A stretch of DNA of 64,000 nucleotides from Mesoflavibacter sp. (GCA_017792345.1 CP051228.1:682001-746000), one strand, 5' to 3'. Shown: positions 8,192-19,720, numbered from the stretch's first letter. Notes: generated by a model from the letters alone, not told the origin. Program-made: numbers and translations.

Positions 8192-10795
8192 TCAGGCCGC
8201 CTCGGCCTCTACATCGACCGGGTGACCGTTCAGGATCAGATGCCCCTCGCCGGCGGTGACATTGACTGTGTCGCCTTCCGCGATACTGCCTTCCAGGATC
8301 ATGCTGGCCAGCGGGTTCTGCAGGTGTTTCTGGATCACCCGCTTCAGCGGCCGCGCGCCATAGACCGGATCGTATCCGGCATTGCCGAGCCACATCAGCG
8401 CATCCTTGCTGAGGTCCAACGTGATCTTGCGGTCGGTCAGCAGTCCGCGCAGGCGGTCCAGCTGGATGTCGACGATGCCCGTCATGTTGTCCCGGGTCAG
8501 GCGGCGGAACAGCAGGATTTCGTCCAACCGGTTCAGGAATTCCGGCCGGAAAGCCTGACGCACCACACCCATGACCAGATCGCGGACGGATTCGACATCG
8601 TCGCCATCCTTCTGTTCGGCCAGGAATTCGGCCCCCAGATTGGACGTCATCACGATCAGCACATTGCTGAAATCCACGGTCCGGCCTTGACCGTCGGTCA
8701 GGCGGCCATCGTCCAGCACTTGCAGCAGGACGTTGAACACGTCCGGATGCGCCTTCTCGATCTCGTCGAACAGGACGACCTGATAGGGTCGGCGGCGCAC
8801 CGCCTCGGTCAGCGCCCCGCCTTCGTCATAGCCGACATAGCCGGGCGGCGCGCCGATCAGACGCGAGACCGAGTGCTTTTCCATGTATTCCGACATGTCG
8901 ATGCGGACCATCGCCTGATCGTCGTCGAACAGGAATTCGGCCAGCGCCTTGGTCAGTTCCGTTTTGCCGACACCGGTCGGACCGAGGAACAGGAAGCTGC
9001 CGATCGGCCGGTGCGGGTCCTGCAGACCGGCCCGCGCGCGGCGCACCGCGTTTGCGATGGCGGTGATGGCGCGGTCCTGACCGATCACGCGCTTGCCGAT
9101 GATGCGTTCCATCTGCAGCAGCTTCTCGCGCTCGCCTTCCAGCATCTTGTCGACAGGCACGCCGGTCCAGCGCGACACGACGGAGGCGATATGCTGGTCG
9201 CTGACTTCCTCTTCCAGCATCGCGCCGTCTTCGTGGTTCTCGGCCGCTTCCAGCGCCCGCTCCAGATCCGGGATGACGCCGTAAGCCAGTTCGCCGGCGC
9301 GGTCATACCGGCCGTTGCGCTGGGCAGCGGACAGTTCGTAGCGCGCGGCCTCCAGCTTCTCCTTAATCTCCTGGGCCTTGTTCAGCTTGCCCTTCTCCGC
9401 CTGCCAACGCGCGGTCAGGGCGGCGGATTGCTCCTCCAGCGCGGATAGCTCGGTTTCCAGCTTGGACAACCGCTCCTTCGACGCCCGGTCGGTTTCCTTC
9501 TTCAGGGCCTCCCGTTCGATCTTCAACTGAATGATCCGGCGGTCCAGCTCGTCAATTTCCTCCGGCTTGGAATCCACTTCCATGCGCAGGCGGGACGCCG
9601 CCTCGTCGACCAGATCGATCGCCTTGTCCGGCAGGAAGCGGTCGGTGATGTAGCGGTTGGACAGGGTCGCCGCCGCGACGATGGCGCCGTCGGTGATCCG
9701 CACCCCATGGTGCAGTTCATACTTCTCCTTCAGGCCGCGCAGGATGGAGATCGTGTCCTCGACGCTGGGCTCCGCCACGAAGACAGTCTGGAAGCGCCGG
9801 GCCAGCGCCGCATCCTTTTCGATATGCTTGCGGTACTCGTTCAGCGTGGTCGCGCCGACGCAATGCAGCGCCCCACGCGCCAAGGCGGGTTTCAGCATGT
9901 TGGACGCATCCATCGACCCTTCGGCGCTACCCGCCCCGACCAGCGTGTGCAATTCGTCGATGAAGACGATGATGTTGCCGGCCGCTGCCTCGATTTCTTC
10001 CAGGACAGCCTTCAAGCGTTCCTCGAACTCGCCGCGGAATTTCGATCCGGCCACCATGGAGGCCAGATCCAGCGCCATCAGCTTCTTGTCGCGCAGGGTT
10101 TCCGGCACGTCGCCCGCGACGATGCGCTGGGCCAGGCCTTCGATGATCGCGGTCTTGCCGACGCCCGGCTCCCCGATCAGGACCGGATTGTTCTTCGTCC
10201 GGCGCGACAGGACCTGGATCGTGCGGCGGATTTCCTCGTCCCGGCCGATCACCGGGTCCAGCTTACCGTCCCGCGCCACCTGGGTCAGGTCGCGGGCGTA
10301 CTTCTTCAGCGCGTCGTATTTGTCCTCGGCGGACGCGCTGTCGGCGCTGCGGCCCTGACGCATATCCTTGATCGCGCCGTTCAGCGCTTGGGGCGTCAGC
10401 TTCGCGGCTTTCAGCGCCTTGGCGGCGTCCGTGCCTTCGGCCAGGGTCAGCGCCATCAGGATGATTTCGGTGGTGACGAAACTGTCGCCGTTCTTTTCGG
10501 CGACCTGTTGGGCATTATCCAGAACCTTGGCCAGGGCGGTGTCGAGATGCAGTCCGCCAGCGCCCGCGCCCTGCACCTTCGGCAGTTTGGCGATGGCCTG
10601 ATTGGTCTGATCCAGCGCCAGTTTCGCATCCCCGCCGGCGGCGGCAATCAGGCTGGCGGCCATGCCCTCGCGGTCGTCCAGCAGGGCCTTCAACAGATGT
10701 TCGGGGGTCAGCCGCTGGTGATCCTCGCGCACGGCGATGGTCTGGGCGGCCTGGATGAAACCGCGCGCGCGTTCGGTGAATTTTTCAATATTCAT
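8192..10795 (-). CDS. clpB: ATP-dependent disaggregase ClpB
   Basis: An 867-residue hexameric AAA+ chaperone that rescues aggregated proteins together with DnaK. In order: the N-terminal Clp repeat domain ([13 protein letters not shown] onwards), AAA-1 with Walker A GEPGVGKT and Walker [13 protein letters not shown], a coiled-coil middle domain of about 120 residues rich in Glu/Lys, AAA-2 with GPTGVGKT and [10 protein letters not shown], and a short acidic C-terminus. Length and architecture are standard. Heat-shock-type promoter sequences lie about 100 bases upstream. Confidence 0.97.
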   Translation of the reverse strand: MNIEKFTERARGFIQAAQTIAVREDHQRLTPEHLLKALLDDREGMAASLIAAAGGDAKLALDQTNQAIAKLPKVQGAGAGGLHLDTALAKVLDNAQQVAEKNGDSFVTTEIILMALTLAEGTDAAKALKAAKLTPQALNGAIKDMRQGRSADSASAEDKYDALKKYARDLTQVARDGKLDPVIGRDEEIRRTIQVLSRRTKNNPVLIGEPGVGKTAIIEGLAQRIVAGDVPETLRDKKLMALDLASMVAGSKFRGEFEERLKAVLEEIEAAAGNIIVFIDELHTLVGAGSAEGSMDASNMLKPALARGALHCVGATTLNEYRKHIEKDAALARRFQTVFVAEPSVEDTISILRGLKEKYELHHGVRITDGAIVAAATLSNRYITDRFLPDKAIDLVDEAASRLRMEVDSKPEEIDELDRRIIQLKIEREALKKETDRASKERLSKLETELSALEEQSAALTARWQAEKGKLNKAQEIKEKLEAARYELSAAQRNGRYDRAGELAYGVIPDLERALEAAENHEDGAMLEEEVSDQHIASVVSRWTGVPVDKMLEGEREKLLQMERIIGKRVIGQDRAITAIANAVRRARAGLQDPHRPIGSFLFLGPTGVGKTELTKALAEFLFDDDQAMVRIDMSEYMEKHSVSRLIGAPPGYVGYDEGGALTEAVRRRPYQVVLFDEIEKAHPDVFNVLLQVLDDGRLTDGQGRTVDFSNVLIVMTSNLGAEFLAEQKDGDDVESVRDLVMGVVRQAFRPEFLNRLDEILLFRRLTRDNMTGIVDIQLDRLRGLLTDRKITLDLSKDALMWLGNAGYDPVYGARPLKRVIQKHLQNPLASMILEGSIAEGDTVNVTAGEGHLILNGHPVDVEAEAA

Positions 10796-10889
10796 CGTCG
10801 TTCAACCTCTCGTTTCCGATCCCCCTCTTGGAGGCAGGGCCGGGTATGGAGTTGTCATTCAAGATACGGGCCCGCTTCGCAGCACCCGC

Positions 10890-10925
10890 CTTGAATATAT
10901 GGGTAACCCCCTATTCCCGCACAAG
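10890..10925 (-). promoter_or_regulatory. Candidate sigma-32 (heat-shock) promoter of clpB, with a second match facing the other way
   Basis: Reading towards clpB, CTTGTG (10925-10920) is followed after 16 bases by CCCATATAT (10903-10895), close to the RpoH consensus CTTGAA...CCCCAT-T. On the plus strand the same segment has CTTGAA at 10890 followed after 12 bases by CCCCTATTC. The two overlap head to head. The clpB direction is favoured because ClpB is a classical RpoH target. No other open reading frame occupies the 261 bases between clpB and the dioxygenase gene. Confidence 0.4.
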
Positions 10926-11056
10926 GTTTTCGCGCCCGATTCCCACGCGGACCGGCGACCATACCGGACAAAGGTCTAGATAAATTTCTCGACATATCCA
11001 CTCGAAGCCCGCCGCACGCGGTGATACCGTCCGATCAGGTTCCAGGGAGGTCCCGC

Positions 11057-12163
11057 ATGACCATAACCGGCGTCGATCATACACCGGAAGTGCTGACGGT
11101 ACGATGGCAGGATGGCGCCGCGACGCGGTTCCATGCGATCTGGCTGCGCGACAACGCGCAGGGCGCGGCCTTCCGGCATCCCGGCAACGACCAGCGTCTG
11201 TTCGACCTGACCGAGATGCCGGACGATATCGAAATCGCCGACGCGCGGATCGTAGCGGAGGGGGTCGAGATCCGGTTTGCGCCCGACGGGGCGGTGTCAG
11301 TCTTCGCGGCGGCCTATCTGTGGGAACATGCCTATGACCGCGCGCCCGCCACGCCCGATCAGCCAGTCTGGGATGCCGACCTGGGCCGTCGGCTGACCCG
11401 GCATGCCTATGACGCGGTCCGGGACAACCCGTCGGCGCGGAAGGCCTGGCTGGACGATGTCACCACGGACGGGATCGCGCTGCTGACTGGAGTCCCGGCA
11501 ATCGAGAGCAAGGTCTGCGAAGTCGCGGAACTGTTCGGCTTCGTGCGCGAAACTAATTACGGCCGCCTGTTCGAAGTCCGCAGCGAAGCGCAGCCGATCA
11601 ACCTCGCCTATACGCCGGTCGGGTTGAACGTCCATACCGACAATCCCTATCGCAGCCCGGTTCCTGGCCTGCAATTGCTGCACTGCCTGACAAACGCGGC
11701 AGAGGGCGGGGATTCGGTCTTCGTCGACGGATTCCGCTGTGCCCAGAAGTTACGGGCGGAGGCGCCGGACGCATTCGCCTTGCTGTCACGGCACCGCGCG
11801 CCCTTCCGCTACCGGAACGCGGAGACGGATTTGTCGAACCGCACGGCCTATATCGAAACCGACGAGACCGGTCGGATCGCCACCATCCGCTATAATAACC
11901 GGTCCGCCGCGCCGCTGGATCTGCCCTTCGAGGTCATGGGCGAATTCTATGCAGCGCTGCGCCAATTCTCGCGCGTGCTGCACGATCCGGACGGCGAGAT
12001 GCGCCTGCGCCTGGAACCGGGCGATCTGGTCACGTTCGACAATGAGCGCGTGCTGCACGGCCGGACCGGATTTTCCGGCGGCGCGCGTCATCTTCAGGGG
12101 TGCTATGCCGACAAGGATTCCCTGCGCAGCATGGCCGCCGTGCTGTCCCGAAAATCCGCCTAG
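11057..12163 (+). CDS. Fe(II)/2-oxoglutarate dioxygenase, probable TmpA-like phosphonate hydroxylase
   Basis: A 368-residue protein of the gamma-butyrobetaine hydroxylase type: an N-terminal DUF971-like domain (about 1-95) and a C-terminal TauD fold. Iron ligands H193-x-D195 (NVHTDN) and distal H334 (VLHGRTGF) are present, with Arg344 likely binding 2-oxoglutarate. The N-terminal zinc cysteines of butyrobetaine hydroxylases are missing (NAQGAAFRHP). The next gene, 12 bases downstream, is an HD-type mixed-valent diiron oxygenase. That pairing is the TmpA/TmpB arrangement, which converts 2-trimethylammonioethylphosphonate to glycine betaine and phosphate. A butyrobetaine hydroxylase is the alternative. 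The start is set by AGGGAGG six bases before the ATG. Confidence 0.75.
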   Translation: MTITGVDHTPEVLTVRWQDGAATRFHAIWLRDNAQGAAFRHPGNDQRLFDLTEMPDDIEIADARIVAEGVEIRFAPDGAVSVFAAAYLWEHAYDRAPATPDQPVWDADLGRRLTRHAYDAVRDNPSARKAWLDDVTTDGIALLTGVPAIESKVCEVAELFGFVRETNYGRLFEVRSEAQPINLAYTPVGLNVHTDNPYRSPVPGLQLLHCLTNAAEGGDSVFVDGFRCAQKLRAEAPDAFALLSRHRAPFRYRNAETDLSNRTAYIETDETGRIATIRYNNRSAAPLDLPFEVMGEFYAALRQFSRVLHDPDGEMRLRLEPGDLVTFDNERVLHGRTGFSGGARHLQGCYADKDSLRSMAAVLSRKSA

Positions 12164-12175
12164 GAGATTCTAGCG

Positions 12176-12772
12176 ATGACCGTCATCACCGATACCCTGC
12201 CGACCCATCCCGACCGGGTGACCCGCGAGACGGCAGTCGAATTCATCATCGAGCTGTTCCGCCATATCGGCGACCGCGACTATATCGGCGAGGCGGTCAG
12301 CCAGCGCGAACACGGCATTCAATGCGCCGTCATGGCGGATCAATTGGAAAACCGCGACAGCCTGACCGCGGCGGCGCTGCTGCACGACATCGGCCATTTC
12401 CTGCACACCTATGAGGAAGACTGCGCTGAGGCCGGGATCGATTCCCGGCACGAAGATTGCGGCGCGGATTTCCTGGCCCGCTTCTTTCCACCGGAAGTCT
12501 CGGAACCGGTGCGCCTGCATGTCGACGCCAAACGCTATCTCTGCGCGGTCGAGCCCAGCTATTTCGACCGGCTGTCCCCGGCGTCGATCCGCAGCCTGGA
12601 ACTGCAGGGCGGTCCGCTGCAGGGCGCGGAGCTGGAACGCTTCGCGGCCAATCCGCATCTGGCCGACGCGGTGATCCTGCGGCGCTGCGACGAAGGCGCC
12701 AAGGTCAAGGACCTGCAGACGCCGTCCATCGAAAGCTACCGGCCGATGCTGGAAGGCCTGCTGAAACCCTGA
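12176..12772 (+). CDS. HD-domain oxygenase, PhnZ/TmpB-like (C-P bond cleavage)
   Basis: A 198-residue HD-fold protein. In PhnZ/TmpB enzymes a mixed-valent diiron site oxidatively cleaves the C-P bond of a 1-hydroxyphosphonate. Visible residues are Y36 and E39 (DYIGE, matching the PhnZ Tyr-x-x-Glu lid pair), H46 in REHGIQ, the H70-D71 pair in LLHDIGH, H74, H92, and a further His in VRLHVDAKRYLC. It follows the dioxygenase gene by 12 bases. The upstream partner resembles TmpA more than PhnY, so glycine betaine rather than glycine is the expected product. This is inference from pairing. Confidence 0.8.
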   Translation: MTVITDTLPTHPDRVTRETAVEFIIELFRHIGDRDYIGEAVSQREHGIQCAVMADQLENRDSLTAAALLHDIGHFLHTYEEDCAEAGIDSRHEDCGADFLARFFPPEVSEPVRLHVDAKRYLCAVEPSYFDRLSPASIRSLELQGGPLQGAELERFAANPHLADAVILRRCDEGAKVKDLQTPSIESYRPMLEGLLKP

Positions 12773-12781
12773 TACCGGGGA

Positions 12782-14595
<1,814 letters not shown>

Positions 14596-14599
<4 letters not shown>

Positions 14600-15372
14600 G
14601 ACAGGAAGGTCCGCACGGCCTCGGTGAACAAGGCGGGCTGTTCCGCATGCAGCCAGTGACCGGCGTCGGGGATCGCCTCGATCTCGCCATAGGGGAACAG
14701 CCGTTCGATCTCCGCGTGATGGCGCGGCAGGACATATTTGGACTCGGCCCCGACCAGATGCAGCGCCGGGCGCGGAAAGGCATCGTCGCTGTCGATATCG
14801 GGGAAGCCTTCGATCACCGGCATCTGGTCGCGGATCGCCTCCAGATTCAGCTTCCAGCCCAGGCCGCCACCCTCCGCCGGGGTCAGGTTCTGGACCAGGA
14901 AGGTGCGGATCATGCGTTCGGGGATATCGGGTTCCAGCGCCGCCTCGGCCTCCGCCCGGCGTTTCATCGCGCCGGTGTCCATCGCCTGCATGGCCCGGAC
15001 ATAGGCCATCAGGCCGCTGTCGCGCGGCGCGGGCGGAATATCGGCGACGACCAGGCGGTCAACCAGATCGGGCCGGTCGAAAGCCAGGACCATTGATGTC
15101 TTCCCGCCCATGGAATGGCCGATCACATGGGTCGGACCACCGACCAGTTTCTCGATCAATGCCGCCACATCCGCCGCCATGACCGGATAAGCCATGTCGG
15201 AATCCCAGGGCGATTCGCCGTGATTGCGCAGATCGACCGTGATCACCCGGTATTCTTCGGCCAGGGATTTGGCGATCGCCCCCCAGTTCCGCTTGTTGCC
15301 GAACAGGCCGTGCAGCACCACCAACGGCGCGCCGTCACCGATTTCGGAATAGGCGAGGTCCAGGACCGGCAT
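14596..15372 (-). CDS. Alpha/beta-fold hydrolase, YbfF-like esterase
   Basis: A 258-residue hydrolase with oxyanion-region VVLHGLFGNKRNW, nucleophile elbow GHSMGG, and catalytic His in DAGHWLHAE. It resembles the YbfF family of short acyl-CoA or ester hydrolases; the substrate is not evident. The chosen ATG (15372) follows AGGACGT and begins MPVLDLAYSE; a much longer frame upstream is antisense to other genes and is not coding. It overlaps recQ by four bases. Confidence 0.9.
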
Positions 15373-15429
15373 ACGTCCTCCATTTCCGTGATTGACCGGG
15401 ATATGGCCGGACCCTAGCCTCTTCGCGCC

Positions 15430-16173
15430 ATGGATGGAAGCGCACTTCTTGTATTCGCTTTGGGGGCCGGTGCGGCGGGGTTCGTATCCGGCCTGACGGG
15501 TCTGGGAACGGCGCTGACGGCGCTGGCATTCTGGCTTCATGTCACCACCCCGCAGATTGCCGTGCCCATGGCCGCCGCCATCGCGGTCCTGAGCCATATG
15601 ATCACGCTGACCTATATCCGGCAGGGCATCGTCTGGCGCCGGGTCTGGCCGTTCCTGCTGGGCGGATTGATCGGATTGCCGATCGGCGTCGCGGCGCTGT
15701 CGATTCTCAGCGCGGACGCGGCGAAGGCCGGGCTGGGACTGTTTCTGATTCTCTACTGCGCCTATGGGCTGGCCGTGCGCACGCCGCCCATCATTACCGG
15801 CGGCGGCCGTCCCGCCGATGGCGCGGTCGGTTTCGGCGGCGGCTTCCTGGGCGGGCTGTCCGGCGTGTCCGGTCCCCTGCCGACGATCTGGGCGGGGCTG
15901 CGCGGCTGGCCCAAGGACGAACAGCGCGGCGTCTATCAACCATTCAATCTGGTCATTTTGGGGCTGTCGGTCGCGGGGCATGGCCTCTACGACCGGTTCG
16001 ATCCGATCGCGGGGACTGAGGCCCTGGTCGCCTTCGCCTGCGCGGCGGGCGGATCGATCCTGGGCATCACCACCTACCGCCGGACCAGCGACCGCAATTT
16101 CCGGCGCATCGTCCTGATCCTGCTGCTGATCGGCGGCGTCACCCATCTGATCGCCTGGCTCGCCCGGAATTGA
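15430..16173 (+). CDS. TauE/SafE-family membrane transporter
   Basis: A 247-residue protein with about eight membrane helices arranged as two related halves. The first begins with GAGAAGFVSGLTGLG and the second with GFGGGFLGGLSGVSGP, the duplicated glycine-rich motif of TauE/SafE exporters. Members move sulfite, sulfoacetate or other small anions across the inner membrane. No operon partner helps to fix the substrate; it starts 57 bases from the divergent hydrolase gene. Confidence 0.88.
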   Translation: MDGSALLVFALGAGAAGFVSGLTGLGTALTALAFWLHVTTPQIAVPMAAAIAVLSHMITLTYIRQGIVWRRVWPFLLGGLIGLPIGVAALSILSADAAKAGLGLFLILYCAYGLAVRTPPIITGGGRPADGAVGFGGGFLGGLSGVSGPLPTIWAGLRGWPKDEQRGVYQPFNLVILGLSVAGHGLYDRFDPIAGTEALVAFACAAGGSILGITTYRRTSDRNFRRIVLILLLIGGVTHLIAWLARN

Positions 16174-16239
16174 CAGGAGCGCGGCCGGGGTCGATACAAG
16201 CGACCTGCGCCGAAAGACTGTAAAAGGACCGCGATCCGC

Positions 16240-17493
16240 ATGTTTGAGAATCCGACCATCGCCGTGATCGGCCTGGGCTATGTCGGCCTGCCGCTGGCCG
16301 TCGCCCTGGCCCGCCATTTCGACGTCATGGGCTTCGATATCGACAAGAAGCGGATCGAAGAGCTGCGCGATCACCACGACCGCACCGGCGAGCTGACCCG
16401 GGGCGAACTGGCCGATTCCACGCTGCAATACGTCGTCGACGACAGTTTCCTGGAAGAGGCGCATATCCACATCATCACCGTCCCGACGCCGGTCGGCGCC
16501 GACAACAAGCCCGATCTGCGCGCCGTCGAATCGGCCAGCCGCACCGTCGGGCGCCGCATCCGCATGGGATCGGTCGTCGTCTTTGAATCCACCGTCTATC
16601 CGGGCGTGACGGAAGAAGTCTGCGGCCCGATCCTGGAGCAGGAATCCGATCTGGTCGCCGGGCGCGACTTCTTCCTGGGCTACTCGCCGGAACGCATCAA
16701 TCCGGGCGACAAGGTTCATACCGTCGACCAGATCACCAAGGTCGTCGCGGGCCAGACCGAGAAAGTCGCGAACCTTCTGGCCAAGGTCTACGGCACGATG
16801 AACAACGGCAATATCTACATCGCCAAGGACATCCGCACGGCCGAAGCGTCGAAAGTGATCGAGAACGCCCAGCGCGACATCAACATCGCTTTCGTCAACG
16901 AGATCACCGACATTTTCGGCAAGATGGGCCTGTCCGTGCATGACGTCCTGGAGGCGGCGGGCACGAAGTGGAACTTCCTGCCGTTCACGCCGGGCCTGGT
17001 CGGCGGCCACTGCATCGGCGTCGACCCCTATTACCTCGCCCATGCGGCGCAGCAACTGGACATCGAACCGCGCGTTATCCTGGCGGGCCGTACCATCAAT
17101 GACGGCATGGCGCATAAGGTCGCCGACCGCATTCATGCCGAACTGAAGCCGGAATCAAACGTCCTGGTTCTCGGCGTGGCCTTCAAGGAAAACGTCCCCG
17201 ACATCCGCAATTCCAAAGTCGTCGACATGGTCCGCCGGCTGCAGGAGCACGGTCACGATGTCGATGTCTACGATCCGATGGCGGATGTCGAGGAAACGCG
17301 CCGGGAATACGGCATCGGCCTGATCGCCGAACCGGCCGGCGGCTATGACGCCGTGGTCGGCGCCGTCGGACATTCCAGTTTCCTGTCTCTGTCCCTGCGC
17401 CGCCTGGTCAAGCCGGGCGGGCTGGTCGCCGATGTCAAAGCGATCTGGCGCAGCCGGGGCGTCCCGTCGGAATTGCGGTACTGGACGCTGTAA
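16240..17493 (+). CDS. UDP-N-acetylhexosamine/UDP-glucose 6-dehydrogenase family (TviB/WbpA-like)
   Basis: A 417-residue NAD-dependent dehydrogenase that makes nucleotide-linked uronic acids for surface polysaccharide. It has the Rossmann motif GLGYVGLPLA (residues 11-20), the central block EASKVIENAQRDINIAF, the catalytic Cys in GGHCIGVDPYYL, and a C-terminal UDP-binding domain with LGVAFKENVPDIRNS. The overall form matches Vi-antigen TviB and O-antigen dehydrogenases better than plain UDP-glucose dehydrogenase. AAAAGGA lies before the start. A palindromic repeat begins at the base after the stop. Confidence 0.9.
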   Translation: MFENPTIAVIGLGYVGLPLAVALARHFDVMGFDIDKKRIEELRDHHDRTGELTRGELADSTLQYVVDDSFLEEAHIHIITVPTPVGADNKPDLRAVESASRTVGRRIRMGSVVVFESTVYPGVTEEVCGPILEQESDLVAGRDFFLGYSPERINPGDKVHTVDQITKVVAGQTEKVANLLAKVYGTMNNGNIYIAKDIRTAEASKVIENAQRDINIAFVNEITDIFGKMGLSVHDVLEAAGTKWNFLPFTPGLVGGHCIGVDPYYLAHAAQQLDIEPRVILAGRTINDGMAHKVADRIHAELKPESNVLVLGVAFKENVPDIRNSKVVDMVRRLQEHGHDVDVYDPMADVEETRREYGIGLIAEPAGGYDAVVGAVGHSSFLSLSLRRLVKPGGLVADVKAIWRSRGVPSELRYWTL

Positions 17494-17586
17494 CCCCCTC
17501 ACCCTGACCCTCTCCCCCTCAGGGGAGAGGGAAGCACAGGGTCCCGTTAGCCCCTCTCCCCCTGGGAGAGGGGTTGGGGTGAGGGC
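17494..17586. repeat. Dispersed palindromic repeat, family A, copy 1
   Basis: An imperfect element of about 93 bp that begins CCCCCTCACCCTGACCC and ends with the complementary GGGGTTGGGGTGAGGGC. Two internal hairpins are built on CTCTCCCC/GGGGAGAG. It starts immediately after the dehydrogenase stop codon and may work as a terminator or mRNA 3' stabiliser. Related copies lie at 20637, 26285 and 26976. Confidence 0.85.
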
Positions 17587-17685
17587 ACGCGCAAGGCGGG
17601 AGCCATGCCGCGGGCTGAATGCGACGGCGACCAAGGGCAGACGGCGCCGCCCCGCGGCATGGTTCCCGGCTTGCGCGACGGGAGG

Positions 17686-18522
17686 TCAGGCGGCGGCCCA
17701 GATTTTCTCGACCCAGCCCTTGATCTTCAGCGCCTCTTCCCAGCGGTCGGAGAGTTCGAACCCGTCCGGGCCGGTGATCGCGTATTCCGGCGGACCCAGT
17801 TCGGTCAGGAAGATCATCGTATCGTCCGCGCCGTGACGGGCCTTCCACGACCGGAAGCCTTCCGCCCACCAGGCCTTGAACTGGTTGACCCATTTCTGGT
17901 GCTGAGGGAAATCGATCTGCAATTGAACCTGCTCGCGGCCCGCGATGCGGCCCTGGAAACTGTCGGCACGTTCCAGGATGCGTCGGATAAGGGCCTGATC
18001 GTCCTCGCGGATCGGGAACCAGAATTCCCGGTCGACGATGTAATGGGACAGGTCGGCGCAGATCGGCATGGTCGGCACCCGGTCCATCAATTGCAGCGTA
18101 TAGAACAGATCGTTCGTAATGCAGTTGCGGTGGGTCTCAAACAGAATCGGCACGCCGGCGCGGTCGGCCATCGCCATCCAGTGGCGCACGACGGTCTCGC
18201 CCTCTTCCACGGTGAAGGGCATGACCTGGCCGATGATGTTGACGTAATCGGCCTCGAACTCCTTCGCCATGTCCAGAACCGGCTGCAGATCCGCCAGCGT
18301 ATTCGGGAAGGCGTTGATCATGCAGCCCAGACCGTGCTTGCGGAACAGCGGCAGGGTCGCCTTGGCGACCTCGATCTCGGATGCGCCGAGATCCAGGCAC
18401 ATGCCGTCGAACCCGGCCTCGGCCACCATTTCAAAGGCTTCCTCGTCGCTGCGCTCGACCCCGTCGGGACGGCGCAGTTCCATGGCCCAGCGCGACTGAT
18501 AGACCTTCAGCTTCTGTGTCAT
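17686..18522 (-). CDS. Sugar phosphate isomerase/epimerase-like TIM-barrel protein
   Basis: A 278-residue protein of the xylose-isomerase-like/AP endonuclease 2 superfamily. Metal-ligand candidates are E in LFETHRNC, D and H in ICADLSHYIVD, and E in FLTELGPPEY. The reaction is not identifiable. It overlaps the desaturase gene upstream by four bases (ATGA), so the two work from one transcript, probably under the divergent LysR regulator at 19730. The combination suggests a catabolic or modification step on a small molecule. Confidence 0.85.
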   Translation of the reverse strand: MTQKLKVYQSRWAMELRRPDGVERSDEEAFEMVAEAGFDGMCLDLGASEIEVAKATLPLFRKHGLGCMINAFPNTLADLQPVLDMAKEFEADYVNIIGQVMPFTVEEGETVVRHWMAMADRAGVPILFETHRNCITNDLFYTLQLMDRVPTMPICADLSHYIVDREFWFPIREDDQALIRRILERADSFQGRIAGREQVQLQIDFPQHQKWVNQFKAWWAEGFRSWKARHGADDTMIFLTELGPPEYAITGPDGFELSDRWEEALKIKGWVEKIWAAA

Positions 18523-19508
18523 TCGGCGGGCTCCACCTGGGCGGTGGCGCTGTCGATCTCAGCCACGCCGTCGCGGGTTTCCGGCGCCTTGATCAATTGC
18601 CGGATAAACCGGTACTGGAAGGCCAGATAGCCGGTGGTCGGCGGCTCGTATCCGGCGTGCTTCACCAGTTCGGCATGCAGCGCCGGCAGGTTATAGAACG
18701 GCACCGCCGGGAAGGTGTGGTGGGCCGTGTGATACTGCATGTTCCAGGCCATCCAACGGAAGATCCACCAGGTCTTGATGGTCCGCGTATTGTGCACCGT
18801 GTCCTGCAGGTGGGTCAGACCGGTATGTTCGGTCACGTTCTGGACGTTCTGAAACACCTTCATGGTGAACATCGGACCGATCCAGTAGATCACCGCCGCC
18901 CAGCTCTCCAGATAGACCGACGCCGCCGCGACCAGCGCATAGCCCGCCAGATGCCAGCGGTGCTCGGCGACGACCTTCTGCTTCTGCTTGTCGGTGAAGT
19001 AATGCGCCGTCTTGCCGGATGCGACGATGAACAGGCGCTGGATGCGGCCGGTCCAGTATGTCAGCCCGAGCAGGTAAGGCAGATAGCTACCCAGCGTGTA
19101 CGGCCCGCCGCGGCTGATCAGTTCCGGATCGTTGTCCCAATCCTGGGTATGGCGGTGATGCTCGAAATGGTACCAGCGCTCGTAATCGCGCGGATAGAGT
19201 TGGATGAAGCCAGTGATCCGGTTGAAGACATCGTTCAGCCAGCGGGTCTTGAACGCCGTGTAGTGATTGTATTCGTGCTGGGCCGCGAACAGGAAGTTCA
19301 GCAGCACGCCCAGCGCGATGAAGAAGGGCACCGCCCACCACTGGCTGACGCCCTCGGTGTTCAGCGTGTAGTACAGCCCGAATCCGGCCAAAAGGATCGC
19401 CCCGAAATGGCTGATCGTCTGAATCCAGCCGCGCAGATCCGACCGCTTGGTCAGCTCGCGCATCCGGTCGCGCGGAATCAGATTCTTGCGTCCGACAAAA
19501 TCTTCCAT
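18519..19508 (-). CDS. Fatty-acid-desaturase/hydroxylase superfamily membrane protein
   Basis: A 329-residue integral membrane diiron enzyme. The three histidine boxes of the superfamily are HEYNH (HxxxH), HFEHHRH and HTAHH, separated by hydrophobic helices. The superfamily includes acyl desaturases, alkane hydroxylases and small-molecule hydroxylases; the substrate here is unknown. It is first in a two-gene operon with the TIM-barrel protein and divergent from a LysR gene, which suggests inducible catabolism rather than lipid housekeeping. Confidence 0.88.
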   Translation of the reverse strand: MEDFVGRKNLIPRDRMRELTKRSDLRGWIQTISHFGAILLAGFGLYYTLNTEGVSQWWAVPFFIALGVLLNFLFAAQHEYNHYTAFKTRWLNDVFNRITGFIQLYPRDYERWYHFEHHRHTQDWDNDPELISRGGPYTLGSYLPYLLGLTYWTGRIQRLFIVASGKTAHYFTDKQKQKVVAEHRWHLAGYALVAAASVYLESWAAVIYWIGPMFTMKVFQNVQNVTEHTGLTHLQDTVHNTRTIKTWWIFRWMAWNMQYHTAHHTFPAVPFYNLPALHAELVKHAGYEPPTTGYLAFQYRFIRQLIKAPETRDGVAEIDSATAQVEPAE

Positions 19509-19549
19509 GACGGGTCTCCTGTTCTCCCAACGTGTGGTTCCCTTCTTCC

Positions 19550-19634
19550 CGTCACTCCCGCGAAGGCGGGAGTCCAGGGCCGTCTCAACCGATCGTGCCG
19601 GTTCCCCTGGATCCCCGCCTTCGCGGGGATGACG
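19550..19634. repeat. Dispersed palindromic repeat, family B, copy 1
   Basis: CGTCACTCCCGCGAAGGCGGGAGTCCAG-type left half faces a right half with CCCCGCCTTCGCGGGGATGACG, so each half folds into its own hairpin and the ends are complementary. It lies upstream of the desaturase gene, between it and the LysR promoter. Other copies are at 29300 and inside the array at 45465. Confidence 0.8.
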
Positions 19635-19678
19635 CTTTGAAGCGATACCAAAGCCACTTCTTTCTATTGCCTTCTTAT

Positions 19679-19720
19679 ACGTCTATAAATAACGCTCTAT
19701 AGAACTAAACGTCGATAAAT
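19679..19720. promoter_or_regulatory. Candidate LysR operator between desaturase and LysR genes
   Basis: An AT-rich stretch in otherwise GC-rich DNA. ACGTCTATAAAT (19679-19690) recurs as ACGTCGATAAAT (19709-19720), exactly 30 bases apart. Between them CTATA-N10-TATAG forms a dyad (19683-19702). It ends 9 bases before the LysR ATG, as expected for an autoregulated divergent operator. Confidence 0.5.
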
